Source of the DNA: Pseudomonas saudimassiliensis
Lineage (GTDB): Bacteria; Pseudomonadota; Gammaproteobacteria; Pseudomonadales; Pseudomonadaceae
Reading direction: 5' to 3'
Length of the DNA: 64,000 bases
Assembly: GCF_000939975.1 (NCBI RefSeq)
Contig: NZ_LK391969.1
Location: forward strand, 1,148,693-1,212,692
Shown: piece after piece, positions 38,430-49,598 of the stretch
Position numbering within the stretch: position 1 is the stretch's first letter
How the letters are laid out: the number at the start of each line of letters is the position of its first letter
The notes under the pieces: model-generated
Database searches by the model: none
What the model was told of the DNA's origin: nothing
Seen by the model: the letters and a program-made list of their open reading frames with translations, nothing else
Position numbers and translations under genes: made by a program

Positions 38430-38619
38430 CCAGCTGACGTGCCCCCGCCCTTCGAGGCGGGTGGCAGGGCTGACCCCCCCGTGCTAAAGCCGCCGTGAGG
38501 GAAAGGTTAGTAGCCACGACAGCAATAAGAACCATACTTGTTTGCGTCCTGCCACCTTGAGTATTGCTGGCACCACTTTATGTTCACCGGCTCCGCCGGC
38601 GACTGACGGAGCGCCACGC

Positions 38620-39390
38620 TTGACCGAGATATTCAAGAGCATCGATATACCTAGCCGCAACCGCGTGGTCGCTGATATTCGCAGACAGGGTTTCGCCTGC
38701 ATTCCCGACTACCTCGACGCCCGGCAACTGGCTCGGCTGCGCAGTGAAGTCGCGGCCCAGGCCCTGCAGCACCAGGGCAACTATTTCGCCTACCATGGCG
38801 GCCCGACCCTGGACCACAGCCTGCTGGGCCTGCTGGCCGAATCCGTGGAATTCCAAACCCTGCTGGACTCGATCCATCGCCTGAGCTGCGCCCGGCCCGC
38901 CGTCGACCCGACCATCCGCCCGGTGCTGCGCTGTGTCCAGGGCGAGACCGGCCGGCGCGAGTCGAACGCCTTCCACTACGATGCCACCCTGGTCACGGCG
39001 CTGGTCCCGGTGGAGATTCCCCAGGACGCGGAGCAATGCGGCGACCTGCTGCTGTTCCCCAATGTGCGCCCCGTGCGGGCCAGCGCCCTGGTCAACCTGC
39101 TGGAAAAAGCGCTATTGCAGAACCGCCTCAGCCGCGGGCTACTGGTCAGGGCGATCGCCCGCGGCTGGGTGAAACCCGTGCGGCTGATCCTGCGACCCGG
39201 CAACCTCTATCTGTTCTGGGGCTATCGGACCCTGCACGCCAACGAGCCCTGCAGTCCGACGCACCGCCGGGCCACGGCGCTGTTCCATTACGGCGACCCC
39301 CACGCCGGCAGCCCCCTGACCCGCCTGACCTTGAGCCTGACCGAGCGCCGTGCCCGCCGGCGCAGCCGCTCACCCCTGGGGCATGTCTGA
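38620..39390 (+). CDS. Probable Fe(II)/2-oxoglutarate dioxygenase (PhyH-like)
   Basis: 256 residues from a TTG at 38620 preceded by ACGGAG; a longer start at TTG 38542 would add 26 poor-quality residues. The putative iron triad is HxD in NAFHYDATLVTALVPV and His in FWGYRTLHANEP, with a 2OG-binding Arg in SPTHRRATALFHYGDP. This is the pattern of phytanoyl-CoA-type dioxygenases. The basic tail (RRARRRSRS) is odd. Its end overlaps the convergent glycine-zipper gene by 21 bp. Confidence 0.6.
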   Translation: MTEIFKSIDIPSRNRVVADIRRQGFACIPDYLDARQLARLRSEVAAQALQHQGNYFAYHGGPTLDHSLLGLLAESVEFQTLLDSIHRLSCARPAVDPTIRPVLRCVQGETGRRESNAFHYDATLVTALVPVEIPQDAEQCGDLLLFPNVRPVRASALVNLLEKALLQNRLSRGLLVRAIARGWVKPVRLILRPGNLYLFWGYRTLHANEPCSPTHRRATALFHYGDPHAGSPLTRLTLSLTERRARRRSRSPLGHV

Positions 39391-39744
39391 GTTATCGATC
39401 GCCCGCAACCGGGCACCCTGGCGCCCCACCTGCTGGCCCACGGCAAATGTCGCGTTGGGGGACCGCACCACCCGCTCCGCACCGCTGTTATCCCGTACCA
39501 CATAGGCGCGCTCCTCCAGTCCGCTCGCGGCCTGGACGCCCTTGCCCATGAACAGGCCGACCCCGGCGCCCACCAAGGCGCCCAGCGGCCCGCCTGCTGC
39601 CCCGCCCAGCATAACCCCGGTACTCAAGCCGAGGGCACCACCCGCGGTCGCGTCGGTGGTCTGCGCAACGATCTCATCGGCCTGCGCCGCGTGGCTGGCG
39701 GCAAACAGCGCCAGGGTCAGACCGAAACTGATAACGGATTTCAT
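39370..39744 (-). CDS. Glycine-zipper envelope protein
   Basis: 124 residues. Signal peptide to about residue 22 (FAASHAAQA), then a glycine-zipper segment GGALGLSTGVMLGGAAGGPLG and GALVGAGVGLFMGKG that can insert in or span a membrane, and a C-terminal part with AYVVRDNSGAERVVRSP. Strong AAGGAG ribosome site at the ATG 39744. Similar proteins are envelope-stress-related, but the function here is unknown. It is divergent from norR and shares the intergenic region that holds an ANR/DNR-like box. Confidence 0.75.
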   Translation of the reverse strand: MKSVISFGLTLALFAASHAAQADEIVAQTTDATAGGALGLSTGVMLGGAAGGPLGALVGAGVGLFMGKGVQAASGLEERAYVVRDNSGAERVVRSPNATFAVGQQVGRQGARLRAIDNSDMPQG

Positions 39745-39810
39745 AAATGCTCCTTCTGGTTTTCTGGATATGTCCCAATACCCATTCCACGAAGCGTGCC
39801 AACCCTTCAC

Positions 39811-39824
39811 TTGACCTGGATCAA
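39811..39824. promoter_or_regulatory. ANR/DNR (FNR-type) box between the glycine-zipper gene and norR
   Basis: TTGACCTGGATCAA matches the TTGAT-N4-ATCAA consensus at 9 of 10 positions. It lies 76 bp before norR and 67 bp before the divergent gene, so it could serve either or both under low oxygen or nitric oxide. Confidence 0.65.
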
Positions 39825-39899
39825 GGACTTGGCCGGCCCAAGGGGTCATATTCACATCCATGTTTTTGGTAACCCATACCCAGGCGTTGTTGAAACCAC

Positions 39900-41489
39900 A
39901 TGAACCCAAGTCCATTACTCACTGCGCTGCTACCGCTGCTCGATGATCTCAGCCGGGACCTGCCCCAGGCCGAGCATTACCGTCGCCTGCTGCTGGCGCT
40001 GCGCAGCTGCCTGCCCTGTGATGCATTGGCACTGTTGCGCCTGGAAGGTGACCTGCTGGTGCCCGTGGCGGTGCTGGGCTTCAGCCCGGATACCCTGGGG
40101 CGCCGGTTCCGAGTAGCGGACCAGCCGCGCCTGGCCCAGATCCTGGCTAACCAGGGCGCGACCCGCTTTGCCGCGGACTGCGATCTGCCCGACCCCTATG
40201 ACGGGCTGGTCGAAAGCACCCCCGGACGGTTGCAGGTGCATGATTGCCTGGGGTGTCCGCTGTATATCGATGACCGCCCCTGGGGCCTGCTGACGCTGGA
40301 CTCGCTGGACCCGGCCCGCTTCGGCCAGATCGACCTGCCCACCCTGGAAGCATTTACCCGCTTGGCCGCGGCCACGGTCAAGGCTTGCGAGCGCATGGAC
40401 CGGTTGGCCAAGCAGGCGGCGACCGATCGCCGCCTCGCGGAAACCTGGCGCCAGGTTGCCCACGGCACACCGACCCGGGAGTTGATCGGCGCCAGCGAGG
40501 CCCATCGACGCCTGCTGCAGGAAATCGAGCTGGTCGCCAAGAGTCACCTGACCGTGCTGATTACCGGGGAGACCGGCGTCGGCAAGGAGCTGGTGGCCCA
40601 GGCGCTCCATCAGCAATCCGATCGTCGTCACAAGCCAATGATCAGCCTCAACTGCGCCGCCTTGCCCGAGTCGCTGGTGGAAAGCGAGCTGTTCGGCCAT
40701 GTCCGCGGTGCCTTCTCCGGCGCCACTGGTGCCCGCGGCGGCAAGTTCGAGCTGGCCGATGGCGGCACCCTGTTTCTCGACGAGGTGGGTGAGTTGCCGC
40801 TGACGGTTCAGGCCAAGCTGCTGCGGGTATTGCAGAACGGCCAATTGCAGCGCCTGGGGTCGGACCAGCAGCGGCACGTGGATGTGCGCATCATCGCCGC
40901 CACCAACCGGGACCTGGCCGAGGAGGTGCGCGCCGGCCGCTTCCGTGCCGATCTGTATCACCGCCTTGGCGCCTACCCGCTGCATGTCCCGGCGCTGCGA
41001 GATCGGGGCCAGGACGTACTGTTGCTGGCCGGCTACTTTCTTGAGCAGGGGCGTATCCGGATGCAGGTCCCAACGCTTGGCCTGAGCCGGGCGGCGCGGG
41101 ACGCCATGCTGGCCTATGACTGGCCGGGCAATGTGCGCGAGCTGGAGCACCTGATCAACCGCGCCCTGCTCCGCGCCCGCGCCAAGGACGCGTCGCCGTC
41201 CCCCAGGCAACTCTGCGCGGCCGACCTGGACCTGGCCGCCAATACGAGCCAGACCATTGTCGGCGAACCGGCGCCACCCGGCCCGGGATCGGCCCATGGC
41301 GGCCTGCGGCACGCCGTGGATGAATATCAGCGCCAGCTCATTGAAAGCATGCTGGCACACCATGAGGGCAACCTGTCAGCGACTGCCCGGGCGCTGCGGA
41401 TCGACCGTGGCAACCTGCATCGACTGACCCGGCGGCTCGGGCTGGCAACCCCGGCCCGGCCGCCGCATCAACGCCGACGTTCGGGCTAA
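39900..41489 (+). CDS. norR: Nitric oxide-sensing sigma54 activator NorR
   Basis: 529 residues. N-terminal GAF domain with [10 protein letters not shown] and [12 protein letters not shown], the region holding the mononuclear iron ligands in NorR (His114, Cys116 here); AAA+ domain with Walker A GETGVGKE (223-230) and sigma54-contact loop GAFSGA (270-275; the usual form is GAFTGA); C-terminal Fis-type HTH ending [12 protein letters not shown]. Activates NO-detoxifying genes when NO binds the iron. It lies 110 bp upstream of nosR, same direction. No norCB, norVW or fhp gene is inside the window. Confidence 0.9.
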   Translation: MNPSPLLTALLPLLDDLSRDLPQAEHYRRLLLALRSCLPCDALALLRLEGDLLVPVAVLGFSPDTLGRRFRVADQPRLAQILANQGATRFAADCDLPDPYDGLVESTPGRLQVHDCLGCPLYIDDRPWGLLTLDSLDPARFGQIDLPTLEAFTRLAAATVKACERMDRLAKQAATDRRLAETWRQVAHGTPTRELIGASEAHRRLLQEIELVAKSHLTVLITGETGVGKELVAQALHQQSDRRHKPMISLNCAALPESLVESELFGHVRGAFSGATGARGGKFELADGGTLFLDEVGELPLTVQAKLLRVLQNGQLQRLGSDQQRHVDVRIIAATNRDLAEEVRAGRFRADLYHRLGAYPLHVPALRDRGQDVLLLAGYFLEQGRIRMQVPTLGLSRAARDAMLAYDWPGNVRELEHLINRALLRARAKDASPSPRQLCAADLDLAANTSQTIVGEPAPPGPGSAHGGLRHAVDEYQRQLIESMLAHHEGNLSATARALRIDRGNLHRLTRRLGLATPARPPHQRRRSG

Positions 41490-41527
41490 CCGCGGGGGCC
41501 GGAGTAGCCCCCTGGTTTGACACCCGC

Positions 41528-41541
41528 TTGATAGTGATCAA
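41528..41541 (+). promoter_or_regulatory. Perfect ANR/DNR box upstream of nosR
   Basis: TTGATAGTGATCAA matches TTGAT-N4-ATCAA completely. Its centre is about 65 bp before the nosR ATG, a plausible class II activation site for the nos operon. DNR responds to NO and ANR to low oxygen; the two cannot be told apart from the site. Confidence 0.85.
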
Positions 41542-41599
41542 GTCTTCTTGGAGAGCCGAACGATAAAATGAAAATATTCTTGATAGGGAATGTACTGCC

Positions 41600-43768
41600 A
41601 TGAAGTTGCCGATTGTTGCGACCGCCATCAGCAGACTGGTGCTGGCCGTCGTGTTGTTGTTTGCAACCCTGTCATGGAATCTGGCCTTCGCCGCTGATCC
41701 CGCCATCATCGAACAGCGCATCGAGCAGGTCTTTCCCGACGTCACCGTGGTATCCGAGCCCGAGGGCGACTACGGCGTCCGCACGCTCAGCAACGCCGTG
41801 GGTACCGTCTACGGCTACGCCTTCGAAAGCATCAACGTCCTCAACATCCCGGCCTACTCCGGCAAGCCGATCAACATGCTGGTGCTGCTGGATACCGAGG
41901 GCGTGATCCGGGATGCCTATGTACTGGAGCATCACGAACCCATTCTGCTGATCGGCATTCCCGAGCAGAAACTGCACGATTTCACTGCCCTGTATGCCGG
42001 CGTCAAGGCCGATCGGCGCGTGGTGGTCGGCCGCTCCCGGGATGAGAACGCCATTACCGTGGATGCGGTATCCGGCGCCACCGTGACCGTCATGGTGGTC
42101 AATGAAATCGTCATGCGCGCTGCCCAGGAGGTGGCCGCCTCGCTGGGGCTGGTCAAGGGCAACCTGACCGCCCGCGGCAAGCCGGCGACCGTCCGTGAAG
42201 ACGTCTATGAGGAGGCGAGCTGGGCCCAGCTGACCGGCGACGGCTCGATCCGTCGGCTGCTGTTGACCAATGCCGATATCAACCGTGCCTTCCAGGGCAC
42301 CGAGGCCGAAGGCATCGACGAGGCGCCGGCCGAACGCAATGACGAGACCTTCATCGACCTCTACGCTACCTGGCTGAACGCCCCCACCGTGGGCCGCGCC
42401 GTGCTGGGGGACAACCAGTACCGTTTCCTGATGGACGATCTCAAGCCCGGCGAGCATGCCTTCGCCGTGCTGGGCAGAGGCCAGTATTCGTTCAAGGGCT
42501 CCGGCTACGTGCGCGGCGGCATCTTCGACCGGGTGCAGATTCGCCAGTTCGGTAACATCCACAGCTTCCGCGATCTCGACCATATCCGGCTGTACGACGT
42601 GATGGCCGACGGCGCTCCGCCGTTCCAGGAAATGGCCATCTTCATCCTTCGTGAAGATGCGGCATTCGATCCCGGCACGCCCTGGACCCTGGAGCTGCTG
42701 GTACGCCGCCAGACCGGCCCGGTGGACAGCATCTTCACCAGTTTCGAGCTGCCCTACGAAACCCCGGAGCAGTACATCGACCGGCCGGTACCTACCCCCG
42801 AGGAACTGCAGGCCATCGAGGAGGCCAACCGCCCGGTATGGGTCAACATCTGGTATCAGAAGAGCTTCCAGGTAGGGGTGATCCTGGTCGCCCTGCTGCT
42901 GCTGACCATCATCCTGTTCTTCCAGGACAACTTCGCCCGGCACCCGAACTTCCTGCGCTGGTTGCGCCACGGCTACCTGACCTTCACCGTGGTGTTCATT
43001 GGCTGGTATGCATTGGGGCAATTGTCGATCGTCAACGTGCTGACCTTCGCCCATGCGCTGTTCACTGATTTCCGCTGGGAGCTGTTCCTCAGCGACCCGG
43101 TGATCTTCATCATCTGGACCTTCACCGCCGCCAGCATCCTGCTCTGGGGCCGCGGCGTGTTCTGTGGCTGGCTGTGCCCTTTCGGGGCATTGCAGGAGCT
43201 GATCAACGAGATCGCCCGCAAACTGAAGATTCCCCAGTACGAGTTGCCTTTTGCCGTACATGAACGACTGTGGGCGATCAAGTACATCATCCTGCTGGTG
43301 CTGTTCGGCATCTCGCTGGAATCGATGATGATGGCCGAGAAGGCCGCCGAGGTGGAGCCCTTCAAGACCGCCATCACCCTGAAGTTCGATCGCCAATGGT
43401 GGTTCGTGCTGTACGCGGTGATTCTGCTGGTGATCAACATCTTCACCCGCAAGGTGTTCTGCCGCTATATCTGCCCGCTGGGCGCCGCGCTGTCGGTCAC
43501 CAGCCGCGTACGGCTGTTCGACTGGCTCAAGCGCCGCAAGGAATGTGGCAACCCCTGCCAGCTGTGTGCCAAGGAATGCGAGATCCAGGCCATCCATCCG
43601 GATGGGCATATCAACCACAACGAATGCCATTACTGCCTGGACTGCCAGATGACTTACCACAATGAAAACAAGTGTCCCCCGCTGATACTGAAAAACAAGC
43701 GCAAATCGCGTGGCAAGAAGGCGCCGGATGATCAACTGATCCCCGTAGTGCAAGTAGTGGAACCCTGA
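41600..43768 (+). CDS. nosR: NosR, polyferredoxin flavoprotein for N2O reduction
   Basis: 722 residues. Signal peptide (to about 31), a periplasmic FMN-binding domain with SGATVT (158-163; FMN attached to Thr163), several membrane segments in the middle, NapH-like CxxxCP motifs (CGWLCPFGA and CRYICPLGA) and a C-terminal cytoplasmic ferredoxin domain with [13 protein letters not shown] and [11 protein letters not shown]. Supplies electrons to NosZ and supports its expression. First gene of nosRZDFYL-tatE, behind a perfect ANR/DNR box. Confidence 0.96.
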   Translation: MKLPIVATAISRLVLAVVLLFATLSWNLAFAADPAIIEQRIEQVFPDVTVVSEPEGDYGVRTLSNAVGTVYGYAFESINVLNIPAYSGKPINMLVLLDTEGVIRDAYVLEHHEPILLIGIPEQKLHDFTALYAGVKADRRVVVGRSRDENAITVDAVSGATVTVMVVNEIVMRAAQEVAASLGLVKGNLTARGKPATVREDVYEEASWAQLTGDGSIRRLLLTNADINRAFQGTEAEGIDEAPAERNDETFIDLYATWLNAPTVGRAVLGDNQYRFLMDDLKPGEHAFAVLGRGQYSFKGSGYVRGGIFDRVQIRQFGNIHSFRDLDHIRLYDVMADGAPPFQEMAIFILREDAAFDPGTPWTLELLVRRQTGPVDSIFTSFELPYETPEQYIDRPVPTPEELQAIEEANRPVWVNIWYQKSFQVGVILVALLLLTIILFFQDNFARHPNFLRWLRHGYLTFTVVFIGWYALGQLSIVNVLTFAHALFTDFRWELFLSDPVIFIIWTFTAASILLWGRGVFCGWLCPFGALQELINEIARKLKIPQYELPFAVHERLWAIKYIILLVLFGISLESMMMAEKAAEVEPFKTAITLKFDRQWWFVLYAVILLVINIFTRKVFCRYICPLGAALSVTSRVRLFDWLKRRKECGNPCQLCAKECEIQAIHPDGHINHNECHYCLDCQMTYHNENKCPPLILKNKRKSRGKKAPDDQLIPVVQVVEP

Positions 43769-43809
43769 CCCCACCCGGTCAACGAAGATGGTCCAATAAG
43801 GAGCAGAAC

Positions 43810-45735
43810 ATGAGCGACAACCCCAAGAATCTTCCGGCCAAGCCGGAATCCAAAGGCCTGAGCCGTCGCGGTTTCCTCGGCGCCAGTGCGATGACCGGTG
43901 CGGCTGTGGCGGCGACGGCCTTCGGCGGCGCGGTAATGAGCCGTGAAACCTGGGCGCAGGCAGTCACTGACGCCCAGAAGAAAGCCCAGGCGAAGATCCA
44001 CGTCGGCCCGGGCGAGCTGGATACCTACTACGGTTTCTGGTCCGGCGGCCACCAGGGCGAAGTGCGCGTCTTCGGCGTGCCTTCCATGCGCGAGCTGATG
44101 CGCATCCCGGTCTTCAACGTCGACTCGGCCACCGGCTGGGGCCTGACCAACGAGAGCAAGCGGATCCTCGGCGACAGCGCCCGCTTCGCCAACGGCGACT
44201 GCCACCACCCGCACCTGTCGATGACCGATGGCAAGTACGACGGCAAATACCTGTTCATCAACGACAAGGCCAACAGCCGCGTGGCGCGCATCCGTCTGGA
44301 CATCATGAAGACGGACAGGATCACCACCGTACCCAACGTGCAGGCCATCCACGGTCTGCGCCTGCAGAAGGTGCCGCATACCAAGTACGTGTTCTGCAAC
44401 GCCGAGTTCATCATCCCGCATCCGAACGATGGTTCGACCTTCGCCATGGATGACGAGAACAGCTACACCATGTACAACGCGATCGACGCGGAAACCATGG
44501 AAGTGGCCTGGCAGGTCATCGTCGACGGCAACCTCGACAACACCGACGCGGATTACACCGGCCGTTTCGCCGCCGCTACCTGCTACAACTCCGAGAAAGC
44601 GCTGGACCTGGGCGGCACCATGCGCAACGAGCGCGACTGGGTCGTGGTATTCGACGTCAATGCCATCGAGGCTGAAGTGAAAGCCGGCAACTTCATCACC
44701 CTGGGCGACTCCAAGGTGCCGGTTGTCGACGGTCGCAAGAAGGACGGTAAGGCTCCCAAGGTCACCCGTTACATTCCGGTGCCGAAGAACCCCCACGGCC
44801 TGAACACCTCGCCAGATGGCAAGTACTTCATCGCCGCCGGCAAGCTGTCGCCCACCGTCACGGTGATTGCCATCGACAAGCTGCCCGAGCTGTTCGACAA
44901 CAAGTTCGAAGACCCGCGGGATGTGGTCGTCGCTGAAGTCGAACTCGGCCTGGGGCCGCTGCATACCACCTTCGACGGTCGCGGCAACGGCTACACCACC
45001 CTGTTCATCGACAGCCAGGTGGTCAAATGGAACATCGAGGAAGCCATCCGCGCCTACAACGGCGAGAAGGTCAACTACATCAAGCAGAAGCTGGACGTGC
45101 ATTACCAGCCGGGCCACACCCACGCCTCGCTGACCGAAACCAGCGAAGCAGACGGCCAGTGGCTGGTGGTGTTGTCCAAGTTCTCCAAGGACCGTTTCCT
45201 GCCGACCGGCCCGCTGCACCCCGAGAACGACCAGCTGATCGATATCTCCGGCGAGGAGATGATCCTGGTACACGACGGCCCCACCTTCGCCGAACCACAC
45301 GACTGCATCATGGCCCGCCGTGACCAGATCCGTACCAAGAAGGTCTGGGATCGTAATGACCCCTTCTTCGCCGAGACCGTGAAGATGGCCGAGGCCGATG
45401 GCATCAACCTGACCAGCGACAGCAAGGTCATCCGCGACGGCAACAAGGTCCGGGTGTACATGGTCTCGATGGCACCATCCTTCGGTCTCAATGAGTTCAC
45501 CGTCAAGCAGGGCGACGAAGTCACTGTCACCATCACCAACATCGACCAGATCGAGGACGTGACCCACGGCTTCGTCATGGTCAACCATGGTGTGAGCATG
45601 GAAATCAGCCCGCAGCAGACCTCGTCCATCACCTTCACCGCCGACCGGGCCGGGGTGTACTGGTACTACTGCAGCTGGTTCTGCCATGCTCTGCACATGG
45701 AAATGTGCGGTCGCATGCTGGTCGAACCGGCGTAA
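43810..45735 (+). CDS. nosZ: Nitrous oxide reductase NosZ (clade I)
   Basis: 641 residues. Twin-arginine signal ([13 protein letters not shown]), beta-propeller holding the CuZ centre with the DxHHxH-type motif (GDCHHPHLS) and many other histidines, and a C-terminal cupredoxin domain with the CuA ligands in [12 protein letters not shown] (C621, C625, H629, M632). Reduces N2O to N2 in the periplasm. Tat signal plus nosR and a shared nosDFYL set place it in clade I. 41 bp after nosR, behind AAGGAG. Confidence 0.97.
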   Translation: MSDNPKNLPAKPESKGLSRRGFLGASAMTGAAVAATAFGGAVMSRETWAQAVTDAQKKAQAKIHVGPGELDTYYGFWSGGHQGEVRVFGVPSMRELMRIPVFNVDSATGWGLTNESKRILGDSARFANGDCHHPHLSMTDGKYDGKYLFINDKANSRVARIRLDIMKTDRITTVPNVQAIHGLRLQKVPHTKYVFCNAEFIIPHPNDGSTFAMDDENSYTMYNAIDAETMEVAWQVIVDGNLDNTDADYTGRFAAATCYNSEKALDLGGTMRNERDWVVVFDVNAIEAEVKAGNFITLGDSKVPVVDGRKKDGKAPKVTRYIPVPKNPHGLNTSPDGKYFIAAGKLSPTVTVIAIDKLPELFDNKFEDPRDVVVAEVELGLGPLHTTFDGRGNGYTTLFIDSQVVKWNIEEAIRAYNGEKVNYIKQKLDVHYQPGHTHASLTETSEADGQWLVVLSKFSKDRFLPTGPLHPENDQLIDISGEEMILVHDGPTFAEPHDCIMARRDQIRTKKVWDRNDPFFAETVKMAEADGINLTSDSKVIRDGNKVRVYMVSMAPSFGLNEFTVKQGDEVTVTITNIDQIEDVTHGFVMVNHGVSMEISPQQTSSITFTADRAGVYWYYCSWFCHALHMEMCGRMLVEPA

Positions 45736-45741
45736 AGCGGT

Positions 45742-45769
45742 TGTGGGAGCGGTCTTGACCGCTCCCACA
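45742..45769. terminator. 13-bp perfect hairpin between nosZ and nosD
   Basis: TGTGGGAGCGGTC followed by TT and its exact complement GACCGCTCCCACA. It begins 7 bases after the nosZ stop. There is no T run; the core GTGGGAGCGG is common in Pseudomonas REP-type repeats. It may protect the nosZ mRNA 3' end and lower nosD expression, or be a chance REP insertion. Confidence 0.6.
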
Positions 45770-45871
45770 TAAGCCCAGCTCGGACAAAGAAAGAGCCGCG
45801 TGAGGCTCGCACATTCCGGTCTGCGTACCCACCGACAACAGAGCAATCTCAAGCGGCATAAGGAAACAGCA

Positions 45872-47173
45872 TTGTTCAAGCATCAGGCCATACCCTGGGG
45901 CCTTTCGGCACTCATGATACTGTGCGGCCTTTCAGCCACTGCTCACGCATCCCTCCAATCAATCGACAGCCTGCCATTGCAGGCCGAAGGTGACAGCTGG
46001 ATATTGCCCACGGGGGAATATTCCGGCCAGTTCGTCATCGAAACCCCAATCCATCTGCGTTGTGCCTCGGGCGCCGTATTGCAGTCTGGCGGCCAAGGTA
46101 ATGTCCTGACCATTCGCGCCGCCGAGGTGACCATCGAAGGCTGCACCTTGCGCAACTGGGGGCACAACCTGACCGACATGGATGCGGCCATCTTCGTCGA
46201 ACAGACGGCCAGCAACGTAGTGCTGCGCAACAACCACCTGCGCGGCCAGGGCTTCGGCATCTGGTCGGACAGCACGCGCGACCTGCGGGTCGAGGACAAT
46301 CTGATCGAGGGCGATCCCGAGCTGCGCTCCCAGGATCGCGGTAACGGCATCCACCTGATCAATACCAACAACGCCAGCGTCGTCGATAACCGGGTGAAGA
46401 ATACCCGCGATGGCATCTACCTCGGCAATTCGAACAACAACCTCATTCAGGGCAACCTGATGGAGGATCTGCGCTTCGGCATTCATTACATGTTCTCCCA
46501 GAGCAACCGGGTGATCGGCAATACCACACGCCGCACCCGCACCGGCTATGCGCTGATGCAAAGCCGCCTGCTCACGGTTGAGAACAACCGCTCCGAGGAT
46601 GACCGCAACTACGGCATCCTGATGAACTTCATTACCTATTCCACGATCAGCAATAACTTCGTGTCCAACGTGCAGCGCGGCCAGACCGGCGACGACAGCA
46701 TGATCAAGGGCGGCGAAGGCAAGGCGCTGTTCATCTACAACTCCCTGTTCAACACCATCAATAACAACCAGTTCGAACGCAGCAACCTGGGCATTCACCT
46801 GACTGCGGGCTCGGAGGACAACAAGATCAGCGGCAACGCCTTCATGGATAACGAGCAACAGGTCAAGTACGTCGCCACCCGCACCCAGGAATGGTCGGTC
46901 GACGGCCGCGGCAACTACTGGAGCGATTACCTGGGCTGGGACCGCAATGATGACGGCCTTGGCGATGTGCCCTACGAGCCCAACGACAACGTCGACCGGC
47001 TGTTGTGGATGTATCCCCAGGTACGGCTGCTGATGAACAGCCCGGCCATTCAACTGCTGCGTTGGGTGCAGCGCGCCTTCCCGGTGATCAAGATGCAGGG
47101 CGTGCAGGACAGCCATCCGCTGATGCATTTGCCTACCGGCCACCTGACCCAACGAACACAGGAAACCCACTGA
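45872..47173 (+). CDS. nosD: NosD, periplasmic copper-site maturation protein
   Basis: 433 residues from the TTG at 45872, preceded by TAAGGA; this start gives a proper signal peptide ([17 protein letters not shown]). A GTG at 45800 would put 24 polar residues before it. The mature protein is a right-handed beta-helix of CASH/NosD repeats ([39 protein letters not shown]). With NosF and NosY it is required to deliver sulphur or otherwise assemble the CuZ centre of NosZ. TGATG junction with nosF. Confidence 0.93.
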   Translation: MFKHQAIPWGLSALMILCGLSATAHASLQSIDSLPLQAEGDSWILPTGEYSGQFVIETPIHLRCASGAVLQSGGQGNVLTIRAAEVTIEGCTLRNWGHNLTDMDAAIFVEQTASNVVLRNNHLRGQGFGIWSDSTRDLRVEDNLIEGDPELRSQDRGNGIHLINTNNASVVDNRVKNTRDGIYLGNSNNNLIQGNLMEDLRFGIHYMFSQSNRVIGNTTRRTRTGYALMQSRLLTVENNRSEDDRNYGILMNFITYSTISNNFVSNVQRGQTGDDSMIKGGEGKALFIYNSLFNTINNNQFERSNLGIHLTAGSEDNKISGNAFMDNEQQVKYVATRTQEWSVDGRGNYWSDYLGWDRNDDGLGDVPYEPNDNVDRLLWMYPQVRLLMNSPAIQLLRWVQRAFPVIKMQGVQDSHPLMHLPTGHLTQRTQETH

Positions 47174-48099
47174 TGAATGCTGTTGATATTCGAGGTGTCA
47201 GCAAACGTTATGGCGCCATGACCGCGCTGCACCAGCTTGATCTGCAACTGGAACCGGGCGAGGTGTTGGGCCTGTTCGGCCATAACGGCGCCGGCAAGAC
47301 CACCACCATGAAGCTCATTCTCGGCCTGCTCACCCCGACCGAAGGCCAGGTGCGGGTGCTGGGCGGCAGGGCAGACACTCCGGAAATCCGCCGCCAGCTG
47401 GGCTACCTGCCGGAGAACGTGATGTTCTACCCGCAGCTGACCGGACGCGAGACCTTGCACCACTTCGCCCGCATCAAGGGCGCCGCCCGCCAGCAAGCCG
47501 ATGACCTGCTGGAACAGGTCGGCCTGGCCCATGCCGCTGACCGCCGGGTCAAGACCTACTCCAAAGGCATGCGCCAGCGCCTGGGCCTGGCCCAGGCGCT
47601 GCTCGGCGATCCACAATTGCTGTTGCTGGACGAACCGACCGTGGGCCTGGATCCGATCGCGACCCAGGACCTGTACCTGCTCATCGATACCCTGCGCCAG
47701 CAGGGCACCAGTGTGGTGCTCTGCTCCCACGTCCTGCCCGGGGTGGAAGCGCATATCAACCGCGCCGCCATCCTGGCCGCCGGCCGGCTGGAAGCCAGCG
47801 GCACCCTGGCCAGCCTGCGCAGCGAAGCCGGCCTGCCCGCGCGGATCCGCGCCAGCGGCCTGCAGCACCGGGACCAGCTACTGGCCACCCTGAGTGCGGC
47901 GGGCAACTCATCCCGGGCGCTGGGCAGCGACAGCATCGAACTGGTCGGCCCCAGCGCCGGCAAGATCCCGCTGCTGCGCCAGCTGCTGGAACAGGACCAG
48001 CCCAGCGATATCGAGATCATCCAACCGTCATTGGAGGATCTGTACCGCTATTACACCGAGCGCGCCAACCAGACCCAGGCCCGGGAGGAAACGGCATGA
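47173..48099 (+). CDS. nosF: NosF, ATPase of the NosDFY transporter
   Basis: 308 residues. ABC ATPase: Walker [10 protein letters not shown] (36-44), signature [13 protein letters not shown], Walker [13 protein letters not shown], switch His in CSHVL. The ATG shares its A with the nosD stop codon (TGATG). It powers the NosDFY complex that matures NosZ. The stop overlaps nosY by ATGA. Confidence 0.96.
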   Translation: MNAVDIRGVSKRYGAMTALHQLDLQLEPGEVLGLFGHNGAGKTTTMKLILGLLTPTEGQVRVLGGRADTPEIRRQLGYLPENVMFYPQLTGRETLHHFARIKGAARQQADDLLEQVGLAHAADRRVKTYSKGMRQRLGLAQALLGDPQLLLLDEPTVGLDPIATQDLYLLIDTLRQQGTSVVLCSHVLPGVEAHINRAAILAAGRLEASGTLASLRSEAGLPARIRASGLQHRDQLLATLSAAGNSSRALGSDSIELVGPSAGKIPLLRQLLEQDQPSDIEIIQPSLEDLYRYYTERANQTQAREETA

Positions 48100-48923
48100 A
48101 CCAGATCTGGAATATTGCCCGCAAGGAGCTCAACGACGGCTTGCGCAACCGCTGGTTGCTTGCCATCAGCGTGTTGTTCGCGGCGTTGGCCGTTGGTATC
48201 GCCTGGCTCGGCGCCGCTGCCTCCGGGCAACTGGGCTTCACCTCGATACCCGCCACTATCGCCAGCCTGGCCAGCCTGGCGACCTTCCTGATGCCGTTGA
48301 TCGCCCTGCTGCTGGCTTACGACGCTATCGTCGGTGAGGACGAGGGCGGGACCCTGATGTTGCTGATGACCTACCCACTGGGTCGCGGTCACATTCTGCT
48401 CGGCAAGTTTGTCGGCCACGGACTGATCCTGGCGCTGGCCGTATTGATCGGCTTCGGTTGCGCCGCCCTGGCCATCGCCCTGCTGGTCGAGGATATCGAA
48501 CTGGGCCTGCTGGTCTGGGCGTTCGGCCGCTTCATGTTGTCCTCGACCCTGCTGGGCTGGGCCTTCCTGGCACTGGCCTATCTGCTGAGCAGCCTGGTCA
48601 GCGAGAAATCCAGCGCCGCCGGCCTGGCCCTGGGGGTGTGGTTTCTCTTCGTGCTGGTCTTCGACCTGGTGCTGCTGGCTCTGCTGGTCTTCAGCGAGGG
48701 CAAGTTCAACCCCGAGTTGCTGCCGTGGCTGCTGCTGCTCAACCCTACGGATATCTACCGGCTGATCAACCTGTCCGGCTTTGATGGGGCCAGCGCCATC
48801 GGTGTGTTGTCCCTGGGCGAGGATCTGCCCATCGGCGCCGCCGTGCTCTGGCTATGCCTGCTGGCCTGGGCTGGCCTGGCGCTGTTGCTGGCCTATGTCG
48901 CCTTCCGGCGCCGTGCCGCCTGA
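48096..48923 (+). CDS. nosY: NosY, membrane subunit of the NosDFY transporter
   Basis: 275 residues with six hydrophobic segments and the ABC-2 type start [19 protein letters not shown]. The acidic [20 protein letters not shown] loop is typical of NosY. It overlaps nosF (ATGA), so translation is coupled, and is followed 28 bp later by nosL. Confidence 0.94.
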   Translation: MNQIWNIARKELNDGLRNRWLLAISVLFAALAVGIAWLGAAASGQLGFTSIPATIASLASLATFLMPLIALLLAYDAIVGEDEGGTLMLLMTYPLGRGHILLGKFVGHGLILALAVLIGFGCAALAIALLVEDIELGLLVWAFGRFMLSSTLLGWAFLALAYLLSSLVSEKSSAAGLALGVWFLFVLVFDLVLLALLVFSEGKFNPELLPWLLLLNPTDIYRLINLSGFDGASAIGVLSLGEDLPIGAAVLWLCLLAWAGLALLLAYVAFRRRAA

Positions 48924-48951
48924 CGAGAACAACCAGAATAGGAAAACTGTC

Positions 48952-49536
48952 ATGAAGATGAGCTACAAATCTGCCCTGCGTACTGCGCTGTTGATGCTGT
49001 TGGGTCTGGCTCTGGCGGCCTGCGGCGACAAGGAAGAAGCGCCCGTGAACCTGGACCCGGTGGCCTTTCACCAGGACGATGAGTGCCATGTATGCGGGAT
49101 GATCGTCGCGGACTTCGATGGCCCGAAGGGCCAGGTGGTGGGCCAGGATGGGGTGAAGAAGTTCTGCTCCACCGCGGAAATGCTCAGCTGGTGGCTGCAG
49201 CCGGAAAACCGCATCCTGGATGTGCAGCTGTATGTGCATGACATGGGCCGCAGCCAGTGGGGCCAGCCCGATGACGCCCACCTGATTGATGCGCGCCAGG
49301 CCTGGTATGTCTCCGGTACGCCCTTGAAGGGCGCCATGGGGGCGTCCCTCGCCTCCTTTGCGGACAAGGCCGCGGCCGAGGCGCTGGCCAGCGAACACAA
49401 CGGGGTGGTGCTGCCCTTCAGCGAGATCGACCAGGCGTTCCTGCAACAGGCCGCGGCGGCGCAGCACGGTGATATGACAGATATGCTGGATCAGGACAAC
49501 ATGCACGACACCATGATGCATGGCGAGATGCACTGA
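48952..49536 (+). CDS. nosL: NosL, copper chaperone lipoprotein
   Basis: 194 residues. Lipoprotein signal with lipobox LAAC (Cys24). The motif DECHVCGMIVADF carries the Cu(I)-binding Cys/Met residues of NosL, and the C-terminal tail is rich in His and Met (MHDTMMHGEMH), suggesting further copper sites. It delivers copper for the CuZ site. The start at 48952 has AGGA eight bases upstream. Confidence 0.94.
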   Translation: MKMSYKSALRTALLMLLGLALAACGDKEEAPVNLDPVAFHQDDECHVCGMIVADFDGPKGQVVGQDGVKKFCSTAEMLSWWLQPENRILDVQLYVHDMGRSQWGQPDDAHLIDARQAWYVSGTPLKGAMGASLASFADKAAAEALASEHNGVVLPFSEIDQAFLQQAAAAQHGDMTDMLDQDNMHDTMMHGEMH

Positions 49537-49598
49537 CCTGCACCAACAACCACCCGGCCATGGCGGCCGGATCATAGTTAGTAACGGAGTAAATCGAG

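Noticed and set aside
38444-38461. CCCGCC/GGCGGG hairpin after the RND pump gene
   Set aside because: Only six base pairs and no T run after it, so termination cannot be supported.
41672-45879. Two very long minus-strand ORFs (700 and 715 codons) opposite nosR and nosZ
   Set aside because: They are the mirror frames of well-identified genes and have the same low-complexity composition.
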